The notes under the pieces were generated by a model that did not search any database, was not told where the DNA came from, and saw only the letters and a program-made list of their open reading frames with translations. Source: Paraspadella gotoi (lineage: Eukaryota; Chaetognatha). From it: a stretch of 64,000 nucleotides of DNA. Both the position numbers and the translations under genes were made by a program. The stretch is taken from positions 6,172,932-6,236,931 of the forward strand of contig CM119263.1 of assembly GCA_051294375.1 (NCBI GenBank), written 5' to 3'. Each line of letters starts with the position of its first letter. Position 1 is the stretch's first letter. Positions 50,295 through 64,000 of this stretch are shown here, piece by piece.

Positions 50295-50530
50295 AAAACT
50301 CATTTTCCTTTTTTTTACCCCCCCCACTTTCTTTCCACTTTCTTTCAACTTTCTTTCCAACTTTTTTTCCAATTTCTTTCATCTTCCTTTCAAACTTCTT
50401 TTCACTTTCTTTCTACTTTCTTTCCACTTTCTTTCTTTCTTTCCAATTTCTTTCTACTTTCTTTCCAACTTCTTTCTACTTTCTTTCCCACTTCTTTCCA
50501 CTTTCTATATCCACTCTTCTTCAACATTTC
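50295..50530 (+). repeat. Pyrimidine minisatellite, CACTTTCTTTC-type units
   Basis: Roughly 20 variable 10-13-bp units built on (c)actttctttc, on one strand only. Confidence 0.75.
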
Positions 50531-50925
50531 TCCCACCTTTTCTCTTTTTTGATTTCATGTTTACAGACCCCATCGTCATTATGACTCTTGTCGACATTCT
50601 CTTGATATTTATTCTTTGAAAATACAATAGTTAACTAGTAGCAGTAATTATTATTATTATTATTATTAATATTATTATTAATATTATTATTATTTCTCTC
50701 TTCAGACAGGAAAGAAACACCGAAAGGGTGACGCCGGCAATATGCTGAAGAAAGCCGCCAGTGAAGGGGTTCTCTCGGTTTTACAAAGAAGGGAATTGAG
50801 CCGAGCGATTTTACCAAGCGTGGAGCTGATTGTTAATTCGTGAAATTTCCATTTCTTTCTCGCGACGAGGGACTAATTATTTCCCTCGTCGTCTATTTTC
50901 CACCCCTTTTTCTCTCACTCTCTCT

Positions 50926-50933
50926 CACTCCTA

Positions 50934-51018
<85 letters not shown>
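50926..51018. repeat. (CT)n tract
   Basis: A long CT run. It is followed at 51055-51115 by (CGT)n trinucleotides and at 51249-51290 by (GGA)n. Confidence 0.9.
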
Positions 51019-51019
<1 letters not shown>

Positions 51020-51749
51020 AGTATGCCGCCATATTAAAAGCTTCGTTTCTCGTGACGACGTCGTCGTCGTCGTCGTCGTCGTGCGTCGTCGTCGTCGTCG
51101 TCGTCGTCGTCGACGGCGACTCCTTCGCCCCACATCTGTCTCGTCCCTCGTCCGCAATATTCAAAATGGCGCTGGCGAACGACAATATCTTCCCCTCCAA
51201 TGGAGAAACACAACGGACGAACATCGCCCTCTTAAAAACCCGCAGACGAGGCGGAGGAGGAGGAGGAGGAGGAGGAGGAGGAGGGGGTGCGAGATGATCA
51301 TGAGGCGTTTATTTGCACCTCGAATTGGTCTTCGTTTCAACGAGGATCCGATTTCCCCGTTCGCCGTTTCCACTTTGCGCGGGAAACCTATGGTTGTGAA
51401 GGATCTCACCATATGTGATCCATCCTTAACTTCCTTTACTTGTTTGAGCGTGAGAGCCCGATCATGTTCTACTTCCATGTCTCTTGTCGATATGTACGTC
51501 ATGTCATGGGTCGATGGAACAAATGAACGAACGAACGTACGAACAAAGAGACAAAGGAATGAACTAAGAAACCAATGAACGAAATGACGAACGATGGAAC
51601 GAACAAACGAACGCAGAAACGAAACGGAAGGAACGAGTGAACGAGGGAACGAGAGAACGAACAGAAAAATATTGGAAAGGAACGCAAAAAGGCGTTTTTA
51701 TATCTCACACGAACACACAATCTTTCGCTATTTAAATCATTCTTATTAC

Positions 51750-51868
<119 letters not shown>

Positions 51869-53525
51869 ACGTCGCCATCTCAATTGAATTCGCCTTTCAA
51901 CTCTCACTTCTTTTGAGGCGATATCCTCCTTTAGAAATTGCCTCATTTCCGCTCGTTTCTCATGGGTTATGGAGCCTCGGTTGACAGCCGCCTCTTTCAT
52001 GATGTCCTTCCAGCCGCCGCCTCGACTTACCCTCGGCGGAGGGTGAGGAGAAGGGGGAGTTTCGAAGGCGGGGTAGGAACAGGTAAGGCTCGGCGTTGGG
52101 ATGGTGGAAGAAAAGTGGAAAAAAAACTTTGCGCTCTCTTTAAACGAGCCTTATAGTTCTCCTATTTCTTCCCCTTCTCCGTACAACGTTGCAAGGAAAG
52201 CAAGGTTGAGTATATAAAAAAAATGAGAAAAAACATCAAGTAAAACAAACTTTCAAGCAAACATGCAAACAGAATCTAAAGTTATGATTGACGACAAGTA
52301 ACAATATTTTGTGACGAAGACCCTGCATTCACAAAGTGGAAATGGACCCACTTTCCTCCCCAAACATTCTTCAAGCTCTCAAACCCAAAAGATTTTCTTC
52401 CAGTCACAACATTTAATCATCATAAACCTTGGCGCCCATAAAACCCCGCTTGGCCATCAACACCATAAACGCCATGAAATCTTCTCGGAGAGTCGGGGAA
52501 TCAGAATTGGCAGAAGGAGTTCGACATAACGTGAAAGCACATCAATGACTATAGTAAAATCGTGTGAAAAACTAGTTTGTGGTTAAATGGGATTTCGGGC
52601 AGCCCAGGTATATGTATTTAAAGTCAAATCGAGTAGTATACGATTTGTATAATTATAAATGATCAATTTGATCATCTTTGGTCTGATATTTAGTCATTAT
52701 AATTTAATAATAATAATTTACTTTACAGTAACTATACTCACTCTCGTATATCAATCTCCGCTTCTCGTTTATTTTTCCCCTTCCTCTCTTTTCATTCTCG
52801 CTCTTATTGTTTTCTTAATATTGTCACTAGATTTCAATGATTGCTTAGAAAATCCAGGAAATTAATAAAAAAAAATTGATACTGTGTCAATGTGTCATGC
52901 ACACTTTATCTGAACAAGTGTATGCCATTAAACACCCGCTTCAATTTTACAGAATTGATCACCCAGACGTCCTTTCTCCCTTTTCGTTTTTCTAACATTG
53001 TCACCACTACGAGCATCCCACTCAGCCTCAGCTTTAACGTTTCTACCCTTCAAAAAAAAAAAAAAATTCACAGCTTCCTCTTCTCACTTCCTCCTCCCTC
53101 ACCATCACGAGCCACGCCCCCTAGCGTCGAGAGTCACGTTCACAGAAAGAGGGAGGGAAGGACCTCACGTTCGATCGATTTCATAATTTGAGTATAAAAA
53201 GAAAATGAGAGGAATTTTTTTTTTTTTAGTCGCGGCCAAAGTTGGCCTATGATCTTATAATCCAATTAATCGGATTAACTTTGAATGTTTTTATAGTGCG
53301 TTTATAATAGACCTAATTAAATCATAAGGTCCTTAGATTAGGTTGTTTTTTTTTCGTAATATTTTAGAAGTGAGACTTGTTTTTAAACGTGATAATTACT
53401 TATTTGTTATTATTATAGCAAGAAACTTCTCAAACTAAGATTCGCTGTCAACCTCGTCCTTTTTTTTTTTAATTTAACGATCAGTTCAAATTCAATTTTC
53501 ATCGGACCTTCATTCTTGCGTCGTG

Positions 53526-53583
53526 ATTGGTCAAATCCTTTTCGTCGTTGTCATCGTAGCCGCCGAAGACATTCGTATATAAG
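53526..53583 (+). promoter_or_regulatory. Core promoter of the amine oxidase gene
   Basis: An inverted CCAAT box (ATTGG, 53526-53530) lies 46 bases before a TATA box TATATAAG (53576-53583). The start codon is 76 bases further on. Spacing suits a transcription start near 53605. Confidence 0.65.
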
Positions 53584-53658
53584 TTACCTTAAGTCTTGCT
53601 AATTCAAAATTTTGATTCACCTGGTCGATCTCGTCATTTCAGTAGCAGCACCTTCGCA

Positions 53659-56290
53659 ATGGCTTGCCGCCCCATTCCGCTGAAGCCCCCTTGCAAATTT
53701 GACGGCGACGTTTTCGAGGGTGAGTGAAGATTTAGATTTATATTTAGATCAAACGCCTCGACTTTGATTCGTTTTTAAACTTTATAAAATAATCTCGTTT
53801 TCCAAATTTTCTCCCCCCCCCCACCTGTTCCATTCAGCCTCGCTCCAATTTCAAAACGTATGGACGCCACACTTACAGGATTTCCTCCGTGGCAAGAAGG
53901 CCAACCCGATGACGGTGCAGACTCCAGTGAAGATCGCGGTGGTTGGCGCCGGCCCCGCGGGCCTCGTGACCGCTTACGAGTTGCAAAAGATCCCGCAAGC
54001 CGAGATCAAGATTTTCGAGAGGGAATCCCGCGTCGGTGGGAGGATCCTAACCGTAGGTAGGTCTTGAGTTCGTGTCTTTCCCCGGATGTAATTGAAATTG
54101 AAAATTCGTACAGTTGAAATTTTTTTTTTTTTTCTGTAGGCTACCGTGGTTCGTTCGATAAAACCAAGAAGGGTCGGGAATACTGGACCAATGAACGAAC
54201 CTACGGAGAAGCCGGCGGCATGCGCCTGCCGCTGCCGCCGGAGGGCTACATGCTCGCCAAGTACCCTCACCACAAGGACGTAAACCTCAGGATGAGCCGA
54301 CTGAGTGACCACGAGATTAACCTGCTGCTCCACGGCAATTCTCCCTACGAGTTCGTGGAAGACTCTGACTTCCCCATGCCGCTTATTCGTCACTACATCA
54401 AGGAGATGAAGATTCCGGTTAAGAGGTTCAACATGAACGTCGCCGCCGCCGACGTTAACGTCCAGTTCGGCGACGAGACCTTTGAGGGACTCTTCGTCCG
54501 CAAGAACGACGGAAAGCTGCACAACAAGAAAGGCCAAACGCTGGAGGAGAGCTCCTTTGAGTTTCTCATGGACAAAACCATCTTGGAGGAACGAGCTTGG
54601 CTGAAAAAGGTGGAGGACAACCTGTGCGCTCATTTCGATAAATGTGTCGCTACCAACGTGAGACGAGATCTCCGCGCGTTGACCAACGAGTCGTGGCGCG
54701 CTTACAACTCCGCCTGGAACCTCACCTACCGGCAATGCTTGACGACAGGAAAAAATGCCAAGGGCGAGTGTCTCGGTTTCGAACCCTGGCCGGAGAAAAT
54801 CATCGAATTTTATCAGGACGTCTTTCGAGTTCGGATGGACGCCGTAATTTGCGTGTCCATCATCGAGAGCGACGTCGGCCAATGGTGGCAAGATTCCGGA
54901 ATGTTCTGCCCCAAATACGGAATGCATTCGATCTACGCGCAGCCGCCCCCGGTGAGGCCTGACCTGGACTCTCCGCCGGGCAAGAACGGGCCCGTCTCGG
55001 CGATGGGTTTGCTTGAACGACTGGGGGAGAAGGTGGAGCTTATTTACGAACAACACGTGACTCGTATTTGTCGGTTGGCGTCGGGCAAGATCGACGTAAC
55101 GACGGCGGGCCAATGGCGTGATCACTATATGGCCTTCGGCGATGAGGAGGTGGAAGAGTTCGACGCCGTCGTCGTCACCCTTCCGCCCGATAACTTGAAG
55201 CAAGTGGAGATCGAAGGATTCGAGGGTCTCCCACTCCTCTCCTCCATCCAATTCCCGACGCAAAAGGTTAATTTTATTCTTCGGCATGGGTTTACTATTC
55301 AATTTTCAAAGACATAAAGTTAAACGTTAAACCTTACCTTTTCATTTTCCTAAATCTTTTTGATTATGCAATTTAATTTTCTATCTCGTTTTTTTTTCTA
55401 GGCCAACAAGAACATCTACGAGTTTGAGGAGATGTTTTGGCAAGACTTTGGTTCCATGCGCAACAAAGGAGACTTTTGCATCGACGCCCAAAACGGATTT
55501 CTCACTCGCTCTCGCTCTGGCAACAACGGGAATCTCTCCCAGCTCCGCTACTCTACCCCGGACGAGGGAAACATCATCATGAACTACGAGTTCGGTCAGA
55601 ACGCCCTCGCGGCCTGCAGGTCTAATGGGGCATTTGATGTTGATGATTGGCGTTATCTGCTTTCAATTATCGAATTAGTTAGCTTTATTATACACCATAG
55701 TCTTTTTACTTGAGCTCTATTTGTGCACAAATGGATAGAACATGACTTCATGAGTCCTTAAATATTTGACGTAATTCCATCTTCGCCATAATTAGGCTAA
55801 AATTTTATAATTTTATCTTTATAAAAATTTTATCTTTATAAAATATTCCCCAAAAAATTAAGTCTACGTCTAGGTAAACAGAATCTGCAAATATGCGAAT
55901 TATAATCTAAAATTCGACTTTAAAATTAAATTTATACTCAGGGATCGGGACGACGGCATCTTGGACTTCATCCAATCCTTTCATCAAAACATCGACATCA
56001 AATCGCGCGCCGTCTTAAAGAAGGGAGGAAAGGGCGCCATCGGGAAATACCGCGCCCCCTGGATGGACCTGAGCGACGTGCCTTACACGGAGGCCCATTT
56101 CGACACCCTGACGGGCTTCTGCAATTACGGAGACAAAGATGGCCAAGCCAAGGGCCTTTATTTTGCCGGCGACGGTTGGTCCTTCAAGCCCCAATGGCAG
56201 GAGGGGGCTTTTTACACGGCTTTGCACGCGGTGTTTCGGCTCATCAATGATTTTTCGGGAAATAACGAGAATGATCCGTTTCTATACTGA
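53659..56290 (+). CDS. FAD-dependent flavin amine oxidase (L-amino-acid-oxidase-like)
   Basis: Five exons (53659-53719, 53838-54056, 54140-55266, 55402-55619, 55942-56290) join in phase to 657 residues. The FAD-binding Rossmann fold is IAVVGAGPAGLVTAYEL (GxGxxG) with the acidic end IFERESRVGGRI (GGR motif). EAGGMRLP is the motif that follows in L-amino acid oxidases. The C-terminus LYFAGDGWSFKPQWQEGAFY is the second FAD contact (usual FAGE is FAGD here). It should oxidise an amine or amino acid to the imino compound with release of H2O2. No signal peptide is visible (MACRPIPLKPPCKFDGD), so it is predicted to be intracellular, unlike secreted animal L-amino acid oxidases. Substrate is not deducible. 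TATA promoter upstream, AATAAA at 56437. The large exon 3 is GC-rich relative to its surroundings. Confidence 0.88.
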
Positions 56291-56436
56291 ATGAGTCCTT
56301 AAATTTGCGAAAGTTTTATTTTTTTATATTAAAATTTTTACTAATTTGCTTTTGCAATTTGATCTTCGCTTTTACCGTTTTATGGAATTGCTTTTGTATT
56401 GCTAACGAATGTATGTTAAATTCAATCAGAAAAAGA

Positions 56437-56442
56437 AATAAA
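56437..56442 (+). terminator. Polyadenylation signal AATAAA for the amine oxidase gene
   Basis: A consensus hexamer about 147 bases after the stop codon. Confidence 0.65.
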
Positions 56443-58606
56443 ATGTGGTTGTAATTTTTTTTTTTGTTTTAACCAAATCGTGATTTTGAACGCAATCTTA
56501 TAATAGACTTACGTTGACGCGTATTTTACAAATGATATACGAGTTTCACGAAAAGCAGTCGGTTTTTCTCTTCAGTAAATAGCAAGTACATATTACAAAT
56601 ATATTTTTAATTCAATAAATGTCGGGTTAGCGTAAAAAGTATTCGAATTAAAGCAAAACTTTTTTCGGACAAAAATCTTGCCCATCCGACTCGGGAATTG
56701 TGAAAAACGAAAATTCTAATAACAACCGCGACCGACCGGTGAGTGAACGAGTTTCTTTTCTTCACATTCGTCCGTCGATTGAGTCATCGATTGACAGAAA
56801 TCGTCGTCGTCCTTCGTGAGTTCGGTGACTTCGAAAAGTCGCCTCAAAATTCATCACAAAATCATCATCACGAATTCACAAAAAAAAAAATCTGAGTCGA
56901 CGGTGATGTCATGGTAATTTCACCCTCATGTGAACTCGAGAGGGACAAAAGGCGATCGGTTGTCGGGCATCGGGTCGCGTCGGCGGGCGAGCGGGCGGCA
57001 GAAGCGGGCGACCGACGAGAAAAACAAACAATCGAAGAAAAAGAGAAGCAAACAAAAGGGAATCGCGAATTGGAGGATCGTGGCGCAATATGGAGATGCG
57101 GGGGAGAGGGGAGGGAGGATGGAAGGGGTGGCGGGCTGGCAGTGACAAAGATCGAGGCTAATTTCAATAGAGATAGAAAAAGAGATGAGGGAGAAAAGGA
57201 GTTGTCCTCTGAGAAATAGAGAAACAAAAAGGCGAAAGGTCTTAGGAACGAAAAACGATGCCCTTTTGTGTCTCTGTCCCAACATCCCTCTCCCGGTATC
57301 CCCTTTCCCACAATTCCTCTCATCCCAAGCTGGAATCTCACTTTTTTTTTACTCAAGAGAAAATAGTTTTTCTCGGGTCATGAATACGAGGACAGAGATC
57401 GAATATGACAAGTCGGATTAAAATTCTTTTTACATCAATTAAAATTGAATTTGATAGTCAAAATACATCGTTTTTAAATATTTTATTCCATGAGAACTTT
57501 TCTCTCTTCAACTCACTTTTTTTTCCCCATCGTCGACATTTTTTGGTTCATCCTTTTTTTTCCTATTCATAATCGTTTGTTCATTTGTTTGTTTTTCGAG
57601 TCGTTTCTCAAACTTTGCCACGGTCTCCCCACGCTTCGCCAGGTTGAGCCGGCCGACGGGAAAGAGTCGACAGGCGGCGTAGATGAATTGAAGACAATAA
57701 GATTGTGGCGGCAGTGGCGGCAGCGGGGGCGCCCTTTCTTGACAACGACGAGAATATAAAACCTGAAGTAAATGAGGAAAAAAGAAAAAAAGGCCCTATT
57801 GTCTAAAATACCAATGAAAAATAATATCGATCGGATTTCAATTTTCATTAAAGTTTTAATGGAAAGAAAAGTTAAAATTTAACATAATTTTAGAAATTCT
57901 GAGCAGTTTTTTGCACTATGATATTCAAAACAAAAGTGGCTTAGTAATAGTGATTTGTTTTTTATATTTTTTTAAAAATGTTTAAACAAATCAAATTTTA
58001 TCAAATAATACATATTAAATAAAATATGATAGAAGAGTTGGTCAGAGTACACGACGGACTTCGAAAACTCTCTAATAACGAGAGTTACATAAATTGCCCT
58101 ATATTTAAGGCGAGATTTAGATTTAGGATTACTTCTTTGTGGACAAAGCAAGGAAAGCAGAGAAATATACTTTGTACTTTGAATATGATTTGGTGACAAA
58201 TTTTGGATCACAGCATGAACAAGTTTTGCGCTTATCAAGAGCACCATTTACAAATCGATATTGAATTTTATTAAAAGAATTAATTCCTACATAGTGTAAA
58301 AATTTTTAAATAAAAATTACATTGTAAAAGGCCACAATGTTAAAGATTAAAATATTATTTAAAAATTACTGCAATATGCAAATGAATTTATTTTTTCTCA
58401 AAAGTCTGTCATATAAAGTGGCTGTCAGAAGAGTGATTTGATTGTATATTCTTTTTTTTAGCTGCGACTAAATTAAAATTGTTTTATCGATTCTTAATTT
58501 TAAATTTTAACTTCTCTCAAAAAGAATCGTCATTGACTCAATTTGTTTTTCAGTTGACTCGTGTCACATTTTGACGACGAGAAATGTTAGTAAACAATTT
58601 CTATTC

Positions 58607-58609
<3 letters not shown>

Positions 58610-58649
<40 letters not shown>
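58610..58649. repeat. (GA)n tract
   Basis: About 20 GA units, followed by TA-rich simple sequence at 58715-58760. Confidence 0.9.
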
Positions 58650-58654
<5 letters not shown>

Positions 58655-59418
58655 CATACGAGAAAACAATAATGATTTATTACAATGATGAAATTGTTTT
58701 AAAGATATGGATAATTATATATATATGGATATATAATAATAATTATATATATATACGGATAATTCAAAATCGACTCTTCAAAAGCATTTTTTTTAAATGG
58801 ATCACGGATCACGGATTCAGTTTCCTTAATACGTAAACTTATATTTAAACAATATAAATTTACAATAACATATGCCGTTGGGTGAGTTCTATTTTTGTTT
58901 CCTCTATAACTACCCTCCTTGTCTTCCAGGCTGTCGGGCTGGACGACCGGTCGGGCGGTAGCGCGGTAGGGCAATCACCTCCAAAAATATTTCCCAGCGG
59001 AAAACCAAACAAAATTTATGCAAATTTTGTCTTTTGTTCGAGACTCATCGGATCGCGTCGATCTTTTGTCGCGTTTCTTGTTGTTCCCATATGATCAAGA
59101 CAGGGGGGGGAGGGGGGAAGAGAGGGGGGAGTTAAGGAGGAAACTAATTTGCATTGAAAAACAAATTGTTTTCTACGAAGAACGAAATTTATGTGATAAA
59201 TTTTTGAATATTGTTTACAATTATTTGATCCTAAGTCTTAATTTCCAAATTAAGGCCAAGTTACTGGGAGGTGAAGCGTCATTGATTTTCTGTCCGGTTA
59301 ATATCCGTTGCCAGGAGACAACAACGAATAATCACCTGGACTCACATGAGGTCACGTGATCGAACATCGGCTCCAGCGGCTGGAACATCTCGGTCCTCCT
59401 TTTGTCATCCCCGTCTGG

Positions 59419-59522
<104 letters not shown>

Positions 59523-59854
59523 CAATAAAAATACTAAGTCATGAGAAACAAAACAATGAAACATTTCCCATAGAAGACGCATAATTGCATTCGCTCATCT
59601 GACAGCCGTGCGAGGCAGATGGAAATTTGTAAATAATTTTTTTGTTATTTCTTTCTAAACTTTTTTTATATTTTTTTATTTTACTCAATACATTTATAAA
59701 TCTTTCTTTAGTTTGTTTCAGAGCAGTGATTAGAAATAAATCGAAATTCCAGTAACTAAATAAAAAATTATAAAAAATATCTCTTTTTAATTTAATATAA
59801 AAATTAAACATGATTTTAGGACCAGATATTTATTTCCTTATTTTTTCTTTTTTT

Positions 59855-60105
59855 TCATCGTCTTTTCTGTTCTTTACTGTTTTTTTTTTCTTGTTCTTTT
59901 CTTTTATTTCCTTTTTTTCATCGTCTTTTCTTTTCTTTACTGTTTTTTCTCTTGTCATTTTCTTTTATTTCCTTTTTTTTTATCGTTTTTTATGTTCTTT
60001 ACTGTTTTTTCTCTTGTTCTTTTCTTAAATTTATTTTTTTTCATCGTCTTTTCTATTCTTTACTGTTTTTTTCTCTTGTTCTTTTCTTTTATTTCATTTT
60101 TCCTC
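59855..60105 (+). repeat. Pyrimidine-rich minisatellite, four ~61-bp units
   Basis: tcatcgtcttttctgttctt, ctttactgttttttctctt and cttttcttttatttc recur in order, with unit starts near 59858, 59919, 59981 and 60041. A 21-bp doublet (acctgacaataaaacaaat) follows at 60194-60236. Confidence 0.8.
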
Positions 60106-60761
60106 GCTTTTTTTCCCCCTTTTCTTATCATGCTTGTTCATTCGCTCCGCCACCTGCGACAATAAGATCCCTGCCTTGCTATTTTCATGAACCACCTGAC
60201 AATAAAACAAATAAACCTGACAATAAAACAAATCAACCTGGTGGGCAATAAAATAGAACAGAGGAGAGAAAAAAAAGAGATAAAAAAGACCGGGTTTGTT
60301 TGACGGTCAGCGGTCTCTCCCTTCTATTGACGAATGAACTCGTGGCATCTCCGTTCCACGTCTTTCCGCTCATGGAATTCCTGTCAATCGCCGCTCTTTT
60401 CTTTTCGCGCCAAATCGAAAGATACCAACTTTTTTCTGGCCCATTTTTTTATTCCCCTTCTCGATATGCCTTCACGCCCACCTGGCCGCACGTTTGAGCT
60501 CGGAGAGGGCACTCGTAGCCCGAAGCTCCTTGTCTAATTATCACGATAAACTGCTGTTTTCAATTTAATTAGTTCAATGAATACAATGAAAATATACGTA
60601 CTAGATTTATAAGAACATTTTAGCAGAAATTGTTTCTCAGAAACCTTAAATCGAGTTCCCCCAGATAGAGACTCAGAACAACAGAAGTAACTAGACAGCT
60701 TCTTCCTTTGGCTTTTGACTTGTGAGCTCTCGACACTGCTTGTGATTTGAAGTTTTGGAAC

Positions 60762-60763
<2 letters not shown>

Positions 60764-60853
<90 letters not shown>
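60764..60853. repeat. (CT)n tract, ~45 units
   Basis: An uninterrupted CT run. Confidence 0.95.
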
Positions 60854-60855
<2 letters not shown>

Positions 60856-61556
60856 GGAAAGTCACTTTCGATTCCATTGTTCTTTTCAAAGGTGACCGCA
60901 TGGGAACACATGGAGTTCCAACTCTGGGCTTTGGGTGGCCCGTTCGGTCCCCGTGACATTTTGGTCACGGACCGTGTCACCCAACTGAAACGGATGGTCG
61001 ATTACCGAGCCGATCACGGTGGCGGAGTAATGATTGGGCTCTGGGACCTCAATGGGTATCTGTGTGGACAGTTGATTTTTAGTAATAGTCGAAAAAGTAG
61101 CGACGAAACAAACCAGTATTGAATTAAACGATGTAGCGAATAGACGGCTAATACATGAATAAAAAATAAATATCTCTGGCTACAACAAACAACGCCAACC
61201 TTGTGTTTCTCGACGCGCAACGGTTCGTCCGCTTTGGTTCCAAGGTCGCACAAAAAAGGATCGTTTAAACGAACTCCTCCGCCGGTTAACCGTCAATGGG
61301 GTGGTCTCTAGTCACGTTCGAGAGGCGACCGGATGGAGGTATCACAGGGGGGTAACAATTACATTTTCACGAGGGCACGAATAATAATACTGTATAGTGT
61401 TTCTCAATTATTTTTGTTCTGACGAATAAAATTAAGTTTTTAAAGAAACATTTGGATAACTATGGTGCGTATGAACTAATTTTAAACTGTAACTCAGTCT
61501 CTGACCCTCATTTGGTTTCTTCGGTTCCGTGGCTTCAAAGATAACATCTCAAGTCC

Positions 61557-61560
<4 letters not shown>

Positions 61561-61588
<28 letters not shown>
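61561..61588. repeat. (GA)n tract
   Basis: About 14 GA units. Confidence 0.9.
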
Positions 61589-61590
<2 letters not shown>

Positions 61591-62247
61591 TGGGTGATAA
61601 ACCGAGGGATATTTAGTCGAACATGAATAATAATGAAAGGCGAACGAGGAACGAACCTCTGTTAAGAAGAGGGGATTGGGGAAGGGAAGGGTGGAAATAG
61701 AAGGGGGGCGTCAAATGGGGGGGGGCGCTGGGAGAAGATGTTTATCGGCGACTTCCGCGGAGAGACGTCGACCTCTCGACGGAGTCATGGAAACGGAACG
61801 GAGGGATTTCGACGAGGGTGGCGACCGCGGGTTTGGGTGAACCAAAGGGTGGTGGGGATTTAAGCGCGATGCTCTGTGATATGTAAATAATGCCGTTCAT
61901 TTTTTGTTATGAACCAAGGAGACATATTTTATTTATATTGTTTGAAAATTTGATTTAAACGATGAAGGGAAATTTCGGACACAAATTTTTTTTTTTTAAT
62001 TTCACGCTGGTTACCTCCATGTACTAATTTAAAAGATGTCAACGATTTTTGGTTTTAATTTTTGTTATATCTGTTATTAGTATGGAAACGACCTTACCCA
62101 TCTATTATAAGTTATAACTCCTTACGTTAGCTCTAATTTCACTCTCTCTCTGTACGAACCCCACAAGAAGATAGAATCGTTAAACGTCCGGTAGAGAATC
62201 AGCGATTAAAACGCGCTACCGAAGTACAATCGAGTCTTAAAAGTTAA

Positions 62248-62460
62248 CCAATGAGAGAACGGCTCTTTCTCACATCAACCAGTAGAATCTCGAAGCGTTC
62301 GCTCCCCAATTCATTTTACCAATCACACTCGAGAAACGGTCAATTTTATTTTAACGAATCGGAGAGTTCCGTCCAATCAGCGGGCAGCGTGTCCCGAACG
62401 AAGTGAACAACGGAGCTTCTCTTAAAGTGTCATTCACTCCATCGACCACCATTGACCAAT
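62248..62460 (+). promoter_or_regulatory. Cluster of five CCAAT boxes, possible promoter without an assigned gene
   Basis: CCAAT occurs at 62248, 62306, 62319, 62373 and 62456, all on the plus strand. The region is moderately GC-rich with tcgagaaacgg and tcccgaacgaag motifs. Repeated same-strand CCAAT boxes are typical of NF-Y-driven promoters, including histone genes. No histone or other coding sequence follows within the window, so the target may lie beyond 64 kb. Confidence 0.4.
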
Positions 62461-62812
62461 CCTTCCCCCCTTTCAATCGGCAACCACCCCCGACGAGGCA
62501 GCGAAAGTGCTTTGTTCCCCCCTTATGTTTTATTGTTATTAGGTGTCGGTAGAAATTGTCGCTAGAGGCGCTTGGAGCGGAGGGATATCTTTATAAACTG
62601 AGACTTCTCTATCGCACACGGGATATTTACAAAAAAAATAACTTACTATTAGAACACAAAATATTTGATACCGCCTGTAGCGAATATCCTGAAAAATAAG
62701 CCAATCACCGCGGATCAAGTTTCATGGATGAAATCTTGAGCGGGACACAATTTTTATCTCTCTCGGCCATCGGCTTATTAATTCATTCCAGTCTCATTTG
62801 CGATAATGGAAC

Positions 62813-64000
<1,188 letters not shown>

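Noticed and set aside
51161-51502. 113-codon minus-strand open frame with non-repetitive start
   Set aside because: The first 70 residues look mixed in composition but match no family I know, and the rest is (GGA)n-encoded Leu. No splice sites support it.
53974-55302. 442-codon minus-strand open frame
   Set aside because: It is antisense to the amine oxidase. The plus strand has FAD motifs, matching splice phases and a TATA box.
59810-60251. Phe/Ser-rich open frames
   Set aside because: They come from the four-unit pyrimidine minisatellite.

Overview
This is a stretch of animal nuclear genome, almost certainly from a protostome invertebrate. Genes are split into many exons by GT-AG introns that are AT-rich and vary in size. 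The identifiable genes are nervous-system and housekeeping genes of animals: an ionotropic glutamate receptor-like gene, two Cys-loop receptors, a class A GPCR, an LST-2/ZFYVE28 endosomal protein, an M1 aminopeptidase, a cationic amino acid transporter and a flavin amine oxidase. The phylum cannot be fixed from the sequence alone. There are no prokaryotic operons, CRISPR arrays, tRNA genes or rRNA genes that I can see.

Layout. 1-3.4 kb: repeats (a terminal-inverted-repeat element with two tRNA-derived SINE copies inside it, AT-rich DNA and a duplicated minisatellite). 3.4-5.1 kb: ionotropic receptor gene on the minus strand. 5.7-12.0 kb: LST-2 homologue on the plus strand, its introns carrying a SINE, a TIR element and a separate 1.2-kb TIR element. 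13.8-18.8 kb: two tandem Cys-loop receptor genes. 19.4-26.8 kb: a 27-exon M1 aminopeptidase whose reconstructed reading frame closes exactly. 29.6-33.4 kb: a 10-exon SLC7A-type cationic amino acid transporter. 33.6-41.1 kb: no gene, a 10-N assembly gap and a block that looks like uncorrected long-read sequence. 41.2-44.9 kb: a 9-exon GPCR with a long Ser/Thr/Asn-rich ectodomain. 45.07-45.88 kb: a truncated Penelope-like retroelement with a GIY-YIG remnant between inverted arms and flanked by a 13-bp target duplication. 46-53.6 kb: gene-poor, simple repeats. 53.66-56.29 kb: a 5-exon FAD amine oxidase with a TATA box. 56.5-64 kb: no recognisable gene, many long (CT)n tracts and a cluster of five CCAAT boxes that may be an orphan promoter.

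The genes do not form one pathway. The two Cys-loop receptors are a local duplication, and the receptor genes on both sides share only a neuronal or sensory theme. The most unusual material is in the mobile elements (several SINE/TIR families and two Penelope-type traces, one with a hammerhead-like motif), in the divergent ligand-binding sites of the Cys-loop receptors, in the missing N-terminal half of LST-2 and in the GPCR ectodomain. I found no clear previously undescribed multi-gene system.

Exon boundaries were set by hand from splice consensus, reading phase and family similarity. Where phases were checked and close, the entry says so.
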